25,326 bases of DNA from CBDAPI01 sp964565865. GTDB lineage: Bacteria > Acidobacteriota > UBA6911 > RPQK01 > CBDAPI01. The notes below the pieces were generated by a model. The model saw nothing but the letters and a program-made list of their open reading frames with translations, was not told the origin of the DNA and did not search any database. The translations under genes and the position numbers were made by a program. Position 1 is the stretch's first letter; every line of letters begins with the position of its first letter. Of the stretch, positions 6,685 through 16,000 are shown piece by piece. The stretch spans positions 1 to 25,326 of the forward strand of contig CAZMGM010000031.1 of assembly GCA_964565865.1 (NCBI GenBank), read 5' to 3'.

Positions 6685-7829
6685 CTACTCGCTTTAGCCG
6701 TTTGTGCCCGGATCTCCAACCTTTCGTGAAACAGACGACTGTACTGCTCGTTTTCCTGATGACATCCCTCCCTCTACACGCTCTGTCCTGGCCTATGTTT
6801 CGGGGCAATCCTCAGCAGACAGGAGTGTTTCCGGGCGAGCTGTCCCTGCCCCTGAAACCGGTCTGGACGTTCCAGATCCGAGAGGGAGTCGAGGCGACGG
6901 CGGCTCTCGCAGACGGAGTTGTATACCTGGGTGGGCTCGATGGAGTTTTCTATGCGTTGAACCTCGAGGATGGGAAACAGAAATGGAGCTTCAAGGCCAC
7001 GGATGAAATTAGCTCCTCTGCCTTGGTGAAGAGCGGAATGGTTTTTTTCGGCGACGCAATGGGTGTATTTTTCGCTTTGAGAGCCTCAGATGGGGCCAAA
7101 GCCTGGACCTTTCAGGCCGGGGCGGGCATTAGATCTTCAGCCAATTTCCTGGGTGACTCCATTCTTTTTGGATCTTACGACAACTTTATTTATTGCCTCT
7201 CGGCTGGGAATGGTAACCTCCGGTGGAAGCAGGAGACCGGAGGTTACATACACGGCAGCCCTTTGGTCGTGGACGATACGGTCGTCGTTACCGGTTGCGA
7301 TGGGTTCCTTCGTCTGATTCGGGTTTCTGACGGAGCCGAGGTCGAGAAGATAGATCTGGGCGCCTACATTGGGTCTAGTCCCGCCTATCAAGAGCAGAGA
7401 CTATATGTGGGAACCTTCGAGAACCAGGTCCTGGCAGTGGATATGGAGAGCCGGGAGATCAAGTGGGCGTACGAACACGTAAAACGACATTTTCCCTTCT
7501 ACTCTTCCCCGGCTGTTGCCGGTGATCTGGTGGTGATCGGGGGCCGGGATAAGATGGTCCACGGAATCGACCGGAAGAGCGGGGAAGCCCGGTGGACTTT
7601 CTTGGCGAGGTCCCGAGTCGACTCCTCGCCGCTGGTCGCTGGTCGCCTTGTCTTTGTCGCAGATACCAGGGGAGTTATCTTTGGCCTGGATCTCGAGACC
7701 GGGGACCTGCTGTGGCAATATGAAACAGGTGGTGGGATTCAAGCCTCACCGGGTGTTTCGGATGGTAGGCTGGTGATCGGTACACTGGGGGGGGTTGTCT
7801 ACTGTCTGGGTAGCGGAGATGAGCCATGA
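6681..7829 (+). CDS. Exported PQQ-like (BamB-type) beta-propeller protein
   Basis: A 382-aa protein with a signal or anchor segment at about 18-36 (KQTTVLLVFLMTSLPLHALS), then WPMFRGNPQQTG, the usual entry to PQQ-like propellers. I count eight repeats of the form (A/V)DGxVYxGxxDGxxYALxxxxGxxxWxF, for example at LEDGKQKWSF, ASDGAKAWTF, AGNGNLRWKQ, KSGEARWTF and ETGDLLWQY, which would make an eight-bladed propeller. No quinoprotein catalytic residues or heme site are evident, so I read it as a periplasmic or outer-membrane binding or scaffold protein, not a dehydrogenase. It overlaps both neighbours by 4 bases, so its amount is probably matched to the dehydrogenase and the receptor. Confidence 0.88.
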   Translation: MTTRFSRLCPDLQPFVKQTTVLLVFLMTSLPLHALSWPMFRGNPQQTGVFPGELSLPLKPVWTFQIREGVEATAALADGVVYLGGLDGVFYALNLEDGKQKWSFKATDEISSSALVKSGMVFFGDAMGVFFALRASDGAKAWTFQAGAGIRSSANFLGDSILFGSYDNFIYCLSAGNGNLRWKQETGGYIHGSPLVVDDTVVVTGCDGFLRLIRVSDGAEVEKIDLGAYIGSSPAYQEQRLYVGTFENQVLAVDMESREIKWAYEHVKRHFPFYSSPAVAGDLVVIGGRDKMVHGIDRKSGEARWTFLARSRVDSSPLVAGRLVFVADTRGVIFGLDLETGDLLWQYETGGGIQASPGVSDGRLVIGTLGGVVYCLGSGDEP

Positions 7830-9955
7830 GACGGGTGGCTGTTCTCGTCTTGTTCTTATTCCTCTCCCCGCTCCTGGCCCAGCAAGACGTCAAATCTGAG
7901 ACGGGGACTGCGGCCGAGGGCCAGGAACCGGAGAAGAGAGGGATCGAGGGGCCCTTTATCGTGACCGTTGAGGAGAGCCTCCCTCCCGTGGCCAGCGAAA
8001 CCACTGTTGCCACCAAAATGACGGTGCCGATCCATCAGATTCCGGCCAGTGTGACGGTGATTCCCCAGTCGCTTTTCAAAAGCCAGGATGCAGTCATCTT
8101 GAGTGATGCTCTCACCAATGCCCCCGGTGTGAACATCCAGAGCAATTTTGGTGTTCACGAGCTGTTTCTGATCCGGGGATTTGATTCTCTTTCCGGTGGG
8201 CTCGTTCTGACGGACGCTGCGGCCGAGCCGGAGGCTACTTTTTACCATCTGTACAATGTCGACCAGCTTGAGGTGCTGCGCGGGCCATCGACCTTTTTGT
8301 ACGGCGGGAGCCCCCTTTCGGGGGCAGTCAACCTAACCCGAAAGCAACCGCGCCTGGGAGAAAGGTTTGTTCAAGGTGCCGGTACTTTTGGATCGTTCGG
8401 TACGGTTCGTGGGCAGTTTGATTTGAATCTGGGTAGCCGGCAGTCTCCGATCGCCTTTCGGCTCAATGCTATGGGACAGAGATCGGACGGGTACCGCCAC
8501 AATCGAGAAAATCACCAGATTGCCGTGAATCCAGCCCTTCAATGGAAGGCCGGAGATGCCAACACTTTCACGTTCAATTTCGAGTACGTGACGAACGAGT
8601 ACACTCCTGATGCGGGCATACCGGTACTCGGCGACATCCTCCCACCGGTTTCCCGGCGCACCTCTTACGGGTCGAGCTACGATGATTCGGATCAGGAAAT
8701 CTTCCGCTTCCGCTTCGACTGGGACTTCTATCTAAGTGAGAGCGTCCGCTGGCGAACGAAGGTCTACTACACCGATCTGGAGTGGTTGAGCGACGGCACG
8801 CTCATCAACGGACTCCTTCCCGATTTCGGAACCGGGGCTCTGCAGGTGTTGCGGTTCCTGAACCGCCTCGATGATCGGCAGAAGCTGTTTGGGGCCCAAT
8901 TCGAATCCGTCTTCAGCTTCGATACCGGGGTGTTTCGACATGAGCTCTTGGTGGGGTTTGAGGCCAACCGGCTCACTGACGCCTTTCTCCTGGAAGGCGC
9001 TTTGCTTCCAAACCTTGACCTGCTTAAACCTCAGCCAGGACGTGATGAGCCCCGGTTTGCACTGCCCGGTCAGGACCGGAGCGGGGACAGCAGGAGTCGG
9101 ATTCTTGCCCCCTATGTAGTGGATCGCATCCAGTTAGCCGAGCAGGTGTATCTTTTTCTCGGCGGGCGTCTGGATTTTCTGGACTACAACGAACAAATCT
9201 CAGAGACACAACGTGACGAAACCCAGTTCAACCCGATGGCGGGAGTTCTGGTACAGCCCCAAAGGGACCTTTCTTTCTACCTGAATGGAGGTAGCGCCTT
9301 TTCTCCCCCCTCTTCACTGGTCACCGGAGAACGGAAGCCGGAGGAAAGTCGGCAGGTTGAAGGAGGTCTAAAAAAGAAGTTGCTGGGTGACAGGGTTCAG
9401 GGACAGCTTGCCGTGTACCACCTCGAGAAGATCAACATTGCAATTCCTGACCAGAATGGCTTTCTAAGAGAAACGGGCTCCCAGACGTCTCGGGGCGTGG
9501 AACTTTCCCTGAGTGCCCAGCACCTACCTTTATGGCACACCTTTGCCAGCTATGCGTACAACTGCTCCCGGCTTACGGAGTTCACAGAGACCTCAATCGT
9601 CAACTTTAACCCTCTGGTCTTTGGGACGGTGGACCGCTCCGATAACCGCGCACCTTTTGCACCACGCCACATTTTCAATGTCTGGACGCACCGGCAGTTT
9701 ACCGAGGGATTCGGAATCGGCTTTGGTTCCCGTTTAGTGAGCGGGCAATTCATCGCTCCAGACAATCAATTTGAGTTGGATAACTATCTGCTCTTTGACG
9801 CGGTTGCCTCCTACGGGATGCGCAACTGGAAACTCAGTGTCAACTTCAAGAACATTACCAACCGGGATTACGAACTGCGTGGTTTTGGCGCGAACTCCGT
9901 GATTCCGGCCGACCGCTTCGGGGTCTTTGCAACCCTCACGTTTACGGGCTACTAG
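7826..9955 (+). CDS. TonB-dependent outer-membrane receptor (siderophore-receptor type)
   Basis: A 709-aa outer-membrane transporter powered by TonB-ExbBD. It has a signal peptide (MRRVAVLVLFLFLSPLLA), a possible TonB-box-like FIVTVEE near residues 46-52, and a plug domain at about 60-180 with PASVTVIPQSL, LSDALTNAPGV, FLIRGFDS and VDQLEVLRGPSTFLYG. A 22-strand barrel follows to the C-terminus, ending in ATLTFTGY with a terminal aromatic as BAM substrates usually have. The plug pattern is that of ferric-siderophore receptors (FhuA/FpvA group), but the substrate cannot be assigned. It is the last gene of the alcohol dehydrogenase-propeller operon, with an ATGA overlap at its start. No Fur box was seen. 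Confidence 0.95.
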   Translation: MRRVAVLVLFLFLSPLLAQQDVKSETGTAAEGQEPEKRGIEGPFIVTVEESLPPVASETTVATKMTVPIHQIPASVTVIPQSLFKSQDAVILSDALTNAPGVNIQSNFGVHELFLIRGFDSLSGGLVLTDAAAEPEATFYHLYNVDQLEVLRGPSTFLYGGSPLSGAVNLTRKQPRLGERFVQGAGTFGSFGTVRGQFDLNLGSRQSPIAFRLNAMGQRSDGYRHNRENHQIAVNPALQWKAGDANTFTFNFEYVTNEYTPDAGIPVLGDILPPVSRRTSYGSSYDDSDQEIFRFRFDWDFYLSESVRWRTKVYYTDLEWLSDGTLINGLLPDFGTGALQVLRFLNRLDDRQKLFGAQFESVFSFDTGVFRHELLVGFEANRLTDAFLLEGALLPNLDLLKPQPGRDEPRFALPGQDRSGDSRSRILAPYVVDRIQLAEQVYLFLGGRLDFLDYNEQISETQRDETQFNPMAGVLVQPQRDLSFYLNGGSAFSPPSSLVTGERKPEESRQVEGGLKKKLLGDRVQGQLAVYHLEKINIAIPDQNGFLRETGSQTSRGVELSLSAQHLPLWHTFASYAYNCSRLTEFTETSIVNFNPLVFGTVDRSDNRAPFAPRHIFNVWTHRQFTEGFGIGFGSRLVSGQFIAPDNQFELDNYLLFDAVASYGMRNWKLSVNFKNITNRDYELRGFGANSVIPADRFGVFATLTFTGY

Positions 9956-10012
9956 GACCCGGTTCGAGTGCCCAGGGCGTATTGCACGGTCCGGACTAAG
10001 TTCATTCTGCTG

Positions 10013-10031
10013 CCCGCTTCGGGGGATTTTT
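10013..10031 (+). terminator. Weak possible terminator after the TonB receptor operon
   Basis: CCCG-CTT-CGGG followed by GGATTTTT, 58 bases past the receptor stop. The stem is only 4 base pairs, so this is a tentative call. Confidence 0.35.
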
Positions 10032-10060
10032 GAGGCTGCAACGCGGCCGAGACTGAATAG

Positions 10061-10080
10061 CCGTGGGCGTTAGCCCACGG
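10061..10080. repeat. Palindromic REP-like element
   Basis: CCGTGGGC-GTTA-GCCCACGG is a perfect 8-bp stem with a 4-base loop, followed by GGGGCTGA. The core CCGTGG...CCCACGG recurs at 22206-22233 and 23925-23952. It lies in the 228 bases between the receptor and the 60-aa gene, where nothing else is supported. Confidence 0.6.
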
Positions 10081-10183
10081 GGGCTGATCCTCAACCTAAT
10101 TCCAAGCCCTGGAAGGGTGGCAGAGATTTGGGAAACAGGCGCCGGAATGTGGAGCCACCTGGAGCAGAGAACCTGGAACGTCC

Positions 10184-10366
10184 TCAACATCTGGTGCAGC
10201 GGATATCGTTGAAAACAATTTCCAGGTCGGCTTCGGTGCGTGCAAATTCCAGTAATATTCGAAGGGTTTTGCTTTCGTCCGGTAGCGCGAATTTTGTGGT
10301 CATTTCAGCCAGCCACTCTTTCTGGTCGGAATAAAGGTCGAAACTGGTTTCTTGTCTTTCATACAT
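10184..10366 (-). CDS. Small conserved protein with a C-terminal CxxC
   Basis: A 60-aa ORF on the minus strand beginning MYERQETSFDLYSDQKEWL, continuing with KFALPDESKTLRILLEFA and ending FNDIRCTRC. It reads as two helices with well-spaced charges (strand-helix-helix, reminiscent of ribbon-helix-helix or RelB-like dimers) followed by a CxxC at residues 57-60. I remember similar small single-copy proteins in soil and sediment bacteria, so it is very probably a real gene, but I know no function. It is isolated: 229 bases from the receptor and 252 from the next gene, with no partner toxin or other coupled gene. A DNA-binding or metal-sensing role is conjecture. Confidence 0.7.
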   Translation of the reverse strand: MYERQETSFDLYSDQKEWLAEMTTKFALPDESKTLRILLEFARTEADLEIVFNDIRCTRC

Positions 10367-10618
10367 ACCGGAAGCTTAGCAAAGTCGAGTTCGGCGTGCT
10401 ACGTTACGATCTTTAGGTTCACGGTCGTTCACCATCCAGCTTTCAGCCGTCTACCACGAACCAGAAAGCATAACGGGCTGACGAGTGTTTAGTATCAGCT
10501 GCAAGAGCCTCAACCCACCGAAACAAGATGCCTATTCGTAACTCGGAACCCAAAACCGATTTGGGTTCCTGAGTCCCGACCGTTAAGATACCAGGCGATT
10601 CAACGGATACTGATCTTC
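10367..10618. other. Intergenic stretch before the symporter operon
   Basis: About 250 bases that should carry divergent promoters for the 60-aa minus-strand gene and the symporter operon. It has a partial inverted repeat near 10543-10570 (CGGAACCC...GGGTTCC). I could not pick out a convincing -35/-10 pair. Confidence 0.4.
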
Positions 10619-10816
10619 ATGCGACGTCGTAGATGTGTTCTGACCGCCCTCCTGTTGCTGCTCTTGCTGCACCATGATTTCTGGAACTGGAACAACGCTA
10701 CACTCTATTGGAACCTTCCGGTGGGAATGGTCTTTCACCTCTTCCTGTGCTTGGCGGCATCCGCACTGTTTACATTGCTTGTTTTCGGGGAGAGAGGGTC
10801 GGGACAAGGCTCGTGA
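10619..10816 (+). CDS. Small two-helix membrane protein paired with the sodium:solute symporter
   Basis: A 65-aa protein with two membrane helices, residues 7-18 (VLTALLLLLLLHHDF) and 37-57 (MVFHLFLCLAASALFTLLVF), joined by NWNNATLYWNLPVG. Tiny two-helix proteins (DUF3311/DUF997-like) commonly sit directly upstream of solute:sodium symporters. This one fits by size, topology and position, although its sequence does not allow a firm family assignment. Its stop (TGA 10814-10816) overlaps the symporter GTG, so the two are translationally coupled. It is probably a small subunit or assembly factor of the transporter. Confidence 0.75.
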   Translation: MRRRRCVLTALLLLLLLHHDFWNWNNATLYWNLPVGMVFHLFLCLAASALFTLLVFGERGSGQGS

Positions 10817-12327
10817 GCACCCTGATCATCGCCTTTTACTGCTCCACCCTTATCGGAATCGGTCTGCTTGGAAGAAGGTTTCTGCGGGGAACCGGCGAGA
10901 GCTACTTCCTGGCCGGCCGCACAATCGGTCCCTTCGTGCTGCTGATGTCGCTCTTCGGCACACAGATGACTGCTTTTGCCCTTCTGGGGTCCTCCGGTGA
11001 GGCCTATCGCCGTGGGATCGGAGTCTTCGCCATGATGGCGTCTTCTTCGGCTCTCATTGTGCCGTTGGTCTTCTACTTCGTGGGCAGGAGGGTATGGGTG
11101 ATCGGACAGCGGCTAGGCTGCCTGACCCAGGCCCAGTTCTTTCGCGCCCGCTGGCAGTCCGAGATGGTGTCGAGCACTCTCTTTGTCTTTTTGCTTGTCC
11201 TCTTGATTCCGTACCTGTTGATCGGTGTCATGGGGGCCGGCATCACCGTTAACCAGATTACTGAAGGAGCGGTGCCGGAATGGCTGGGCAGTCTGATTGT
11301 CTGCGCTGTGGTTTTCATCTATGTAGTCACCAGTGGACTGGGTGGCACATCCTGGGCCAACACGTTTCAGACGCTGGTATTCCTGAGTCTGGGCCTGGTT
11401 TCGTTCGTCTATATCTCCGGGAGGCTGGGCGGACTGTCCCAGGCGATGCAGCAGGTGCAGCAGACCCATCCTCAATTGCTGAAAATCGGGAGTGGGGTGA
11501 CCGGTCTAGAGCTCTTCTCCTTTCTCTTGATCCCCCTTTCGGCTGCCATGTTCCCGCATCTGTTCATGCACTGGCTCTCGGCCCGGAATGCTGGAGCCTT
11601 TCGTCTTCCGGTAGCCGCCTATCCCATCTTCATAGGGATCCTGTGGGTACCCACTGTTCTGCTTGGGATCATGGCCCGCATCCCATTCCCTCATCTCGAG
11701 GGATCAGAGGCAAACTCCGTCCTGGTCCGTATGATTCAGCACTACTCGCCCGAGTTTCTGGCGGGATTCCTGGCAGCCGGTGTCCTGGCCGCCATCATGT
11801 CTTCCCTCGATTCTCAGGTTCTGGCCGTGAGTACGATTTTCACACAGGATGTGGTCCGGCACTACGGATTGCGGGATCAGATGCGCGAGCGAGGGCAAGT
11901 GCTCTCCGGGAGGCTCTTTGTCACCTTTGTGCTGGCCGCTTGCTTCCTTCTTTCGCTGGTCACAGATCGGAGCATTTTCAGTCTCGGAATCTGGTCTTTT
12001 ACCGGTTACAGTGCCCTGCTTCCGGTTCTTCTGGCAGCGCTTTTCTGGAGAAGAAGCACCAGGTGGGGTGCCTTGGCAGCGATCCTGGTGACCGCAGTGC
12101 TGTGGACGGGATTTTTCTGGACGGGGTGGCGGGTGCCAGGCTACTCGATTGGTGGAACCGGGCTTCTCCCGCTGGTCGTCATTCTTGCCGCCTCATCCTG
12201 TGCAATGATATTGGTCTCCCTGCTTAGTTCTCCTCCGGATGCAGCTACGCTGAGGCCGTTCTTTCCCGAGAATGGAAACGCGAGCAGGGAAGGTGAATCG
12301 GGCAAGAGGACAGGAGGAATTCCGTGA
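10813..12327 (+). CDS. Sodium:solute symporter (SSS family)
   Basis: A 504-aa inner-membrane protein with about 13 hydrophobic helices, of the sodium:solute symporter family. Family features: GESYFLAGRTIGPFVL near the N-terminus, YVVTSGLGGTSWANTFQT in the middle, and LAAGVLAAIMSSLDSQVLAVSTIFTQD, which matches the conserved helix-8 sodium-site region. The frame is open upstream to 10708, but I chose GTG 10813: it begins the first helix properly (STLIIAFYCSTLIGIGLLG), overlaps the upstream stop as GTGA, and follows GAGAGAGGG. Substrate is unknown. The stop overlaps the GTG of the ABC ATPase by 4 bases, an unusual link between a secondary transporter and a LolD/MacB-type exporter. Confidence 0.92.
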   Translation: MSTLIIAFYCSTLIGIGLLGRRFLRGTGESYFLAGRTIGPFVLLMSLFGTQMTAFALLGSSGEAYRRGIGVFAMMASSSALIVPLVFYFVGRRVWVIGQRLGCLTQAQFFRARWQSEMVSSTLFVFLLVLLIPYLLIGVMGAGITVNQITEGAVPEWLGSLIVCAVVFIYVVTSGLGGTSWANTFQTLVFLSLGLVSFVYISGRLGGLSQAMQQVQQTHPQLLKIGSGVTGLELFSFLLIPLSAAMFPHLFMHWLSARNAGAFRLPVAAYPIFIGILWVPTVLLGIMARIPFPHLEGSEANSVLVRMIQHYSPEFLAGFLAAGVLAAIMSSLDSQVLAVSTIFTQDVVRHYGLRDQMRERGQVLSGRLFVTFVLAACFLLSLVTDRSIFSLGIWSFTGYSALLPVLLAALFWRRSTRWGALAAILVTAVLWTGFFWTGWRVPGYSIGGTGLLPLVVILAASSCAMILVSLLSSPPDAATLRPFFPENGNASREGESGKRTGGIP

Positions 12328-13010
12328 CGGACGAGGTTCGTGTTCTCAGAGTCCTCGATGTACACAAGGACTTTGACCTCCAGGACCACAGGGTTGAGGT
12401 CTTGCGGGGTGTGAGCTTTGAAGCCGAAGCCGGGGAGACGATTGCGGTGACCGGTCCCTCTGGTTCGGGCAAGAGCACCCTGCTGCACATTCTGGGTACG
12501 CTGGAGCCTCCCACAACCGGAACCGTGGAGATTAATTCCCAGTCTCCCTTCAGCTGGTCGGAGAAAAAGCTTGCCCGGTTTCGTAACCGAACGATCGGTT
12601 TCATTTTTCAGGAGCACTACCTTCTTCCCCAATACTCGGTGCTCGAGAACGTGCTGCTTCCAGCGCTGGCAGGCGGGGCAGACGGAGCCTGTAGGGTGGA
12701 TCGTGCGCGGCAGCTGCTCGATCGTGTAGGACTTTCTCATCGCACAGAGCACAGGCCGAGCCAGCTGTCCGGCGGTGAACGGCAAAGAGTGGCGATTGCC
12801 CGCGCCCTCATGAATGCTCCCCGCATTCTGCTTTGCGACGAGCCCACAGGAAGTCTTGATAGCAGAACGGCAGGCCAGGTGTCTGATGTTCTTTTTGAGG
12901 TGCAGAAAGAAGACAGGGTGCTGATGCTCGCAGTGACCCATAGTCACGACCTGGCTTCCCGTTTTTCTCGTCGCCTCCGCTTGAGGGAAGGGAGATGCTC
13001 AGAAGTCTAA
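12324..13010 (+). CDS. LolD/MacB-type ABC transporter ATPase
   Basis: A 228-aa ATPase of the family that powers FtsX-type permeases (lipoprotein release, MacB, tripartite mechanotransmission). Walker A GPSGSGKST (44-52), Q-loop Gln96 (FIFQEHYLLP), signature LSGGERQR (148-155), Walker B ILLCDEP (168-174), and H-loop His206 are all present. Start is GTG 12324, overlapping the symporter stop; the permease ATG at 12995 lies 16 bases inside its 3' end. It works with the FtsX-type permease that follows. The class-typical sequence FIFQEHYLLPQYSVLENV supports LolD-like assignment. Confidence 0.94.
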   Translation: MTDEVRVLRVLDVHKDFDLQDHRVEVLRGVSFEAEAGETIAVTGPSGSGKSTLLHILGTLEPPTTGTVEINSQSPFSWSEKKLARFRNRTIGFIFQEHYLLPQYSVLENVLLPALAGGADGACRVDRARQLLDRVGLSHRTEHRPSQLSGGERQRVAIARALMNAPRILLCDEPTGSLDSRTAGQVSDVLFEVQKEDRVLMLAVTHSHDLASRFSRRLRLREGRCSEV

Positions 13011-16000
13011 TCCACTACTGGAGAGTGAATCTGGTTCTAACGGCAGCCGTGGCGATTACCGGCGCGGTGATCACAGGAGGCCTGATCGTGGGAGACTCGG
13101 TGCGAACGAGTTTGAGCCGCCTGGTGGTAGACCGGCTGGGCCGAGTTGACGCAGCCCTGATTGCGGGACGCTTTGTTGACAAATCTCTCGCTCTTCGTCT
13201 CAATAAAGCACCCAGTTTTCAGGAGCACTCGATCACGGCTACACCGGGGATTTTCCTGCCCGGGAGTGCAACTCGACCGGTGGGCGGGAGGCGTGCCTCC
13301 CGGGTCCGCATCTACGGGGTGGAGGATAGCTTCGGGGAGCTGTTTGAGCAGAGCCTGACGCTGGGAAGGGCCGAGGGGCATATTTTCCCCGGGGCTGTCA
13401 TCAACGCGTCTCTGGGGCTTGAGTTGGGTGCCCGGGTGGGAGATCAGGTGCTGTTCCACCTGATGGGTGTCTCCGACATCGACCGGGAGTCGCTTTTAGG
13501 TGAGCGTGATCCGTCCAGCGTTGTGAGGACCATGCGCGCCGTCATCCGGCAGATTGTCGAGGACGAGGGCCTAGGCCAGTTCGAGATCCAGCCCTCGCAA
13601 GCGACCGGGTTCAATGCTTACCTCCCGCTCCGCGAGGTGCAGCGCACACTCGAGCAAGAAGGTAAGGTCAATCTGGTCCTGTTCAGCGGTAGCGACCGGC
13701 TGGGATCCGAGCTGTTGAGGCGCACTCTGAGCCAGACCCTGACTGCGGCTGACTATGGGTTGCGGATCCAGCGGGGAACGGGCTATCTCTCGATTGAGAG
13801 CTCCAGTTTTGTCCTCAGGCCCTTCCAGGTGGAGGCCCTGAGCCGAGTGGCGAATCGTCTCAAGCTCCAGAGTCAGCAAGTTCTGACTTATTTGGCCAAC
13901 CGCCTCGCTACAAAGAATGGCACGGTCTCCTATTCAACGGTAACCGCGGTGGATCTCCTCAATGCCGACCCCCTTCCACGGCTCCTCCTCGAGAATCGTC
14001 AACCCGCTTTCCCTCTTGAGTCCGGCACACTCTATTTGAACCGGTGGGCTGCGAGCGAGCTGGACGCTCAGACAGGGGATTCGGTCGAGATGACGTACTT
14101 CGAAGTGGGACCCAGGGACGAGCTCATGACCAGGACAGCTCGATTTCAGGTTGCCGGGGTGGTCGCTATTGAAGAGATGGGGAGCGACTCCCTGCTCACG
14201 CCGGAATACTCGGGGATCCATAAGGTCGAGGATATGGCCAGATGGGATCCTCCCTTTCCCCTGGATCTGCATCAAATTCGGCCACAGGATGAAGATTACT
14301 GGGATCGTTTTGGCACGATTCCCAAGGCCTTTATTTCGCTGGACCAGGGTCGTGAGCTCTGGTCGAACCATTTTGGAAATACGACAAGCTTTCGCCTGGC
14401 AGCCGATAGGAGTCTCGCCACGGGCGTGTCTCTGGAAAGGCTCGAAGCGGAACTGAAACGGGAGCTGACCCCGGACTCGGGGGGATTTCGTCTGCGCGAA
14501 CTGCGTCGCGAGGGCCGGAAGGCTGCCCGGGGGCCTACCGACTTTGCAGGTCTTTTCGCAGGGTTCAGTTTTTTTCTGATTGTGGCAGCGCTCATGCTGT
14601 CAGCACTCTTGTTTCGCCTCACAGTGGAGCGGCGCGCCGGCGAAATCGGAATCCTAGCGGCCCTCGGCTACCAGAAGGGAAGAATCCTGCGCCGGCTGAT
14701 GTCCGAGGCCGGTCCCTTGGTGGTTGCGGGTGCAATCCTGGGTTCGGCGTTGGCACTCGCCTACTGCTGGGCGATGCTGGCCGGGCTCCGGACATTTTGG
14801 AACGAAGCAGTCGGAACGACCCTCTTGCGTGTGTCGTTTACGCCGACATCGTTGGTGCTGGGCTTTGCGGGCACAGTTGTGAGCGGCCTGCTGGCGCTTT
14901 GGCTTTCGGTGCGCAAGCTGGTGGGCCTCTCTCCCGCAAATCTCCTGGCCGGGCGGGTGGAATCCCGGGCATCCATCCCAGGCCGGTGGAATAGGCTCAT
15001 CAACAAGGTTTCTGCGTTTCTCGCGCTGCTGCTGGTGGCCTCTCTGACCCTCTTTTCTGGGTTTCTTCAGGACTTGGAGGCACCTCTCTTTCTGGTACTT
15101 GGCTTTCTGATCCTGCTCTTCTCTCTTTCTCTTGTTTCCTTGAGGCTGCGAGGTCCGGGACACCATCAGCTGGAGGGGCCGGCCCGCTTCTCCTGGTGGA
15201 GTCTGGCTCTCCGTAACGTTGGACGCAATCCAACACGAAGCTTGGTCAGCATCACGCTGTTCGCGCTGGCCTCCTTTACCATTCTGGCCGTAGAAGCCAG
15301 TCGAACTGCTCTGCAGGGAAACCTGGACCAGGAAGACTCACCGACGGGAGGATTCGAGGTGCTGGCACGGACCGACGTGCCAGTGCTGCAGGATCTCAAC
15401 CGAGAATCGGGGAGATTCAATCTGGGTATTGAGGATAGGGAGGCGCTACTGGAAGGAGCCCGGATCTATCCTTTCCGGACCTTGCCCGGGGATGATGCCA
15501 GCTGTCTGAACCTCTACCGACCCCGACAGCCCAGGATTCTGGGAGTTCCCGGAGATTTTAGAGAACGGGGAGGATTCGGATTCCATGAGTTAACGGCCGA
15601 CCTGTCCGCAGCGGAGAGAGAGAATCCGTGGAGGATTCTGGAAAGGGACCTGGGAAAGGATGCAGTTCCAGCCATCGGCGACTACGAGTCGGTGCGCTGG
15701 ATACTCAAGTCAGGCCTGGGCCAGGATCTGTTAATCGCCGATGAGGCAGGGCGTCCCGTAAGACTGAGGCTGGTGGGATTACTCCACGCCAGCATCTTTC
15801 AGAGCGAGATTCTGATTTCGGAAGCTGCCTTCCAGCAGCTGTTTCCGAGTCGCAGCGGTTTTTCCTACTTTTTGGTGGACGCCCCTCCTGCTCTGGCCCG
15901 CCGGCTGATTTCCGCCCTGGAAAGCTGGCTGGGGGCCCATGGCCTGGACGCAGTTGGTACGCACGATCAGTTGGGCCGCTATCTGGCGGTCCGCAACACA

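Noticed and set aside
7826..9955. A Fur-type operator or iron riboswitch for the TonB receptor
   Set aside because: No matching palindrome is visible upstream of the receptor or at the operon start, and the receptor ATG overlaps the previous gene.
9955..9980. GGTTCGAGTGCC resembling a tRNA T-loop after the TonB receptor gene
   Set aside because: There is no matching acceptor, D or anticodon arm and no flanking stem.
11280..12227. 315-aa plus-strand ORF within the symporter gene
   Set aside because: It is a shifted frame of the symporter; its composition (Ser, Gly, Arg, Pro) and lack of membrane helices mark it as a shadow.
12141..12947. 268-aa minus-strand ORF across the symporter end and the ATPase gene
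   Set aside because: It is antisense to two clear genes and has no recognisable domain.
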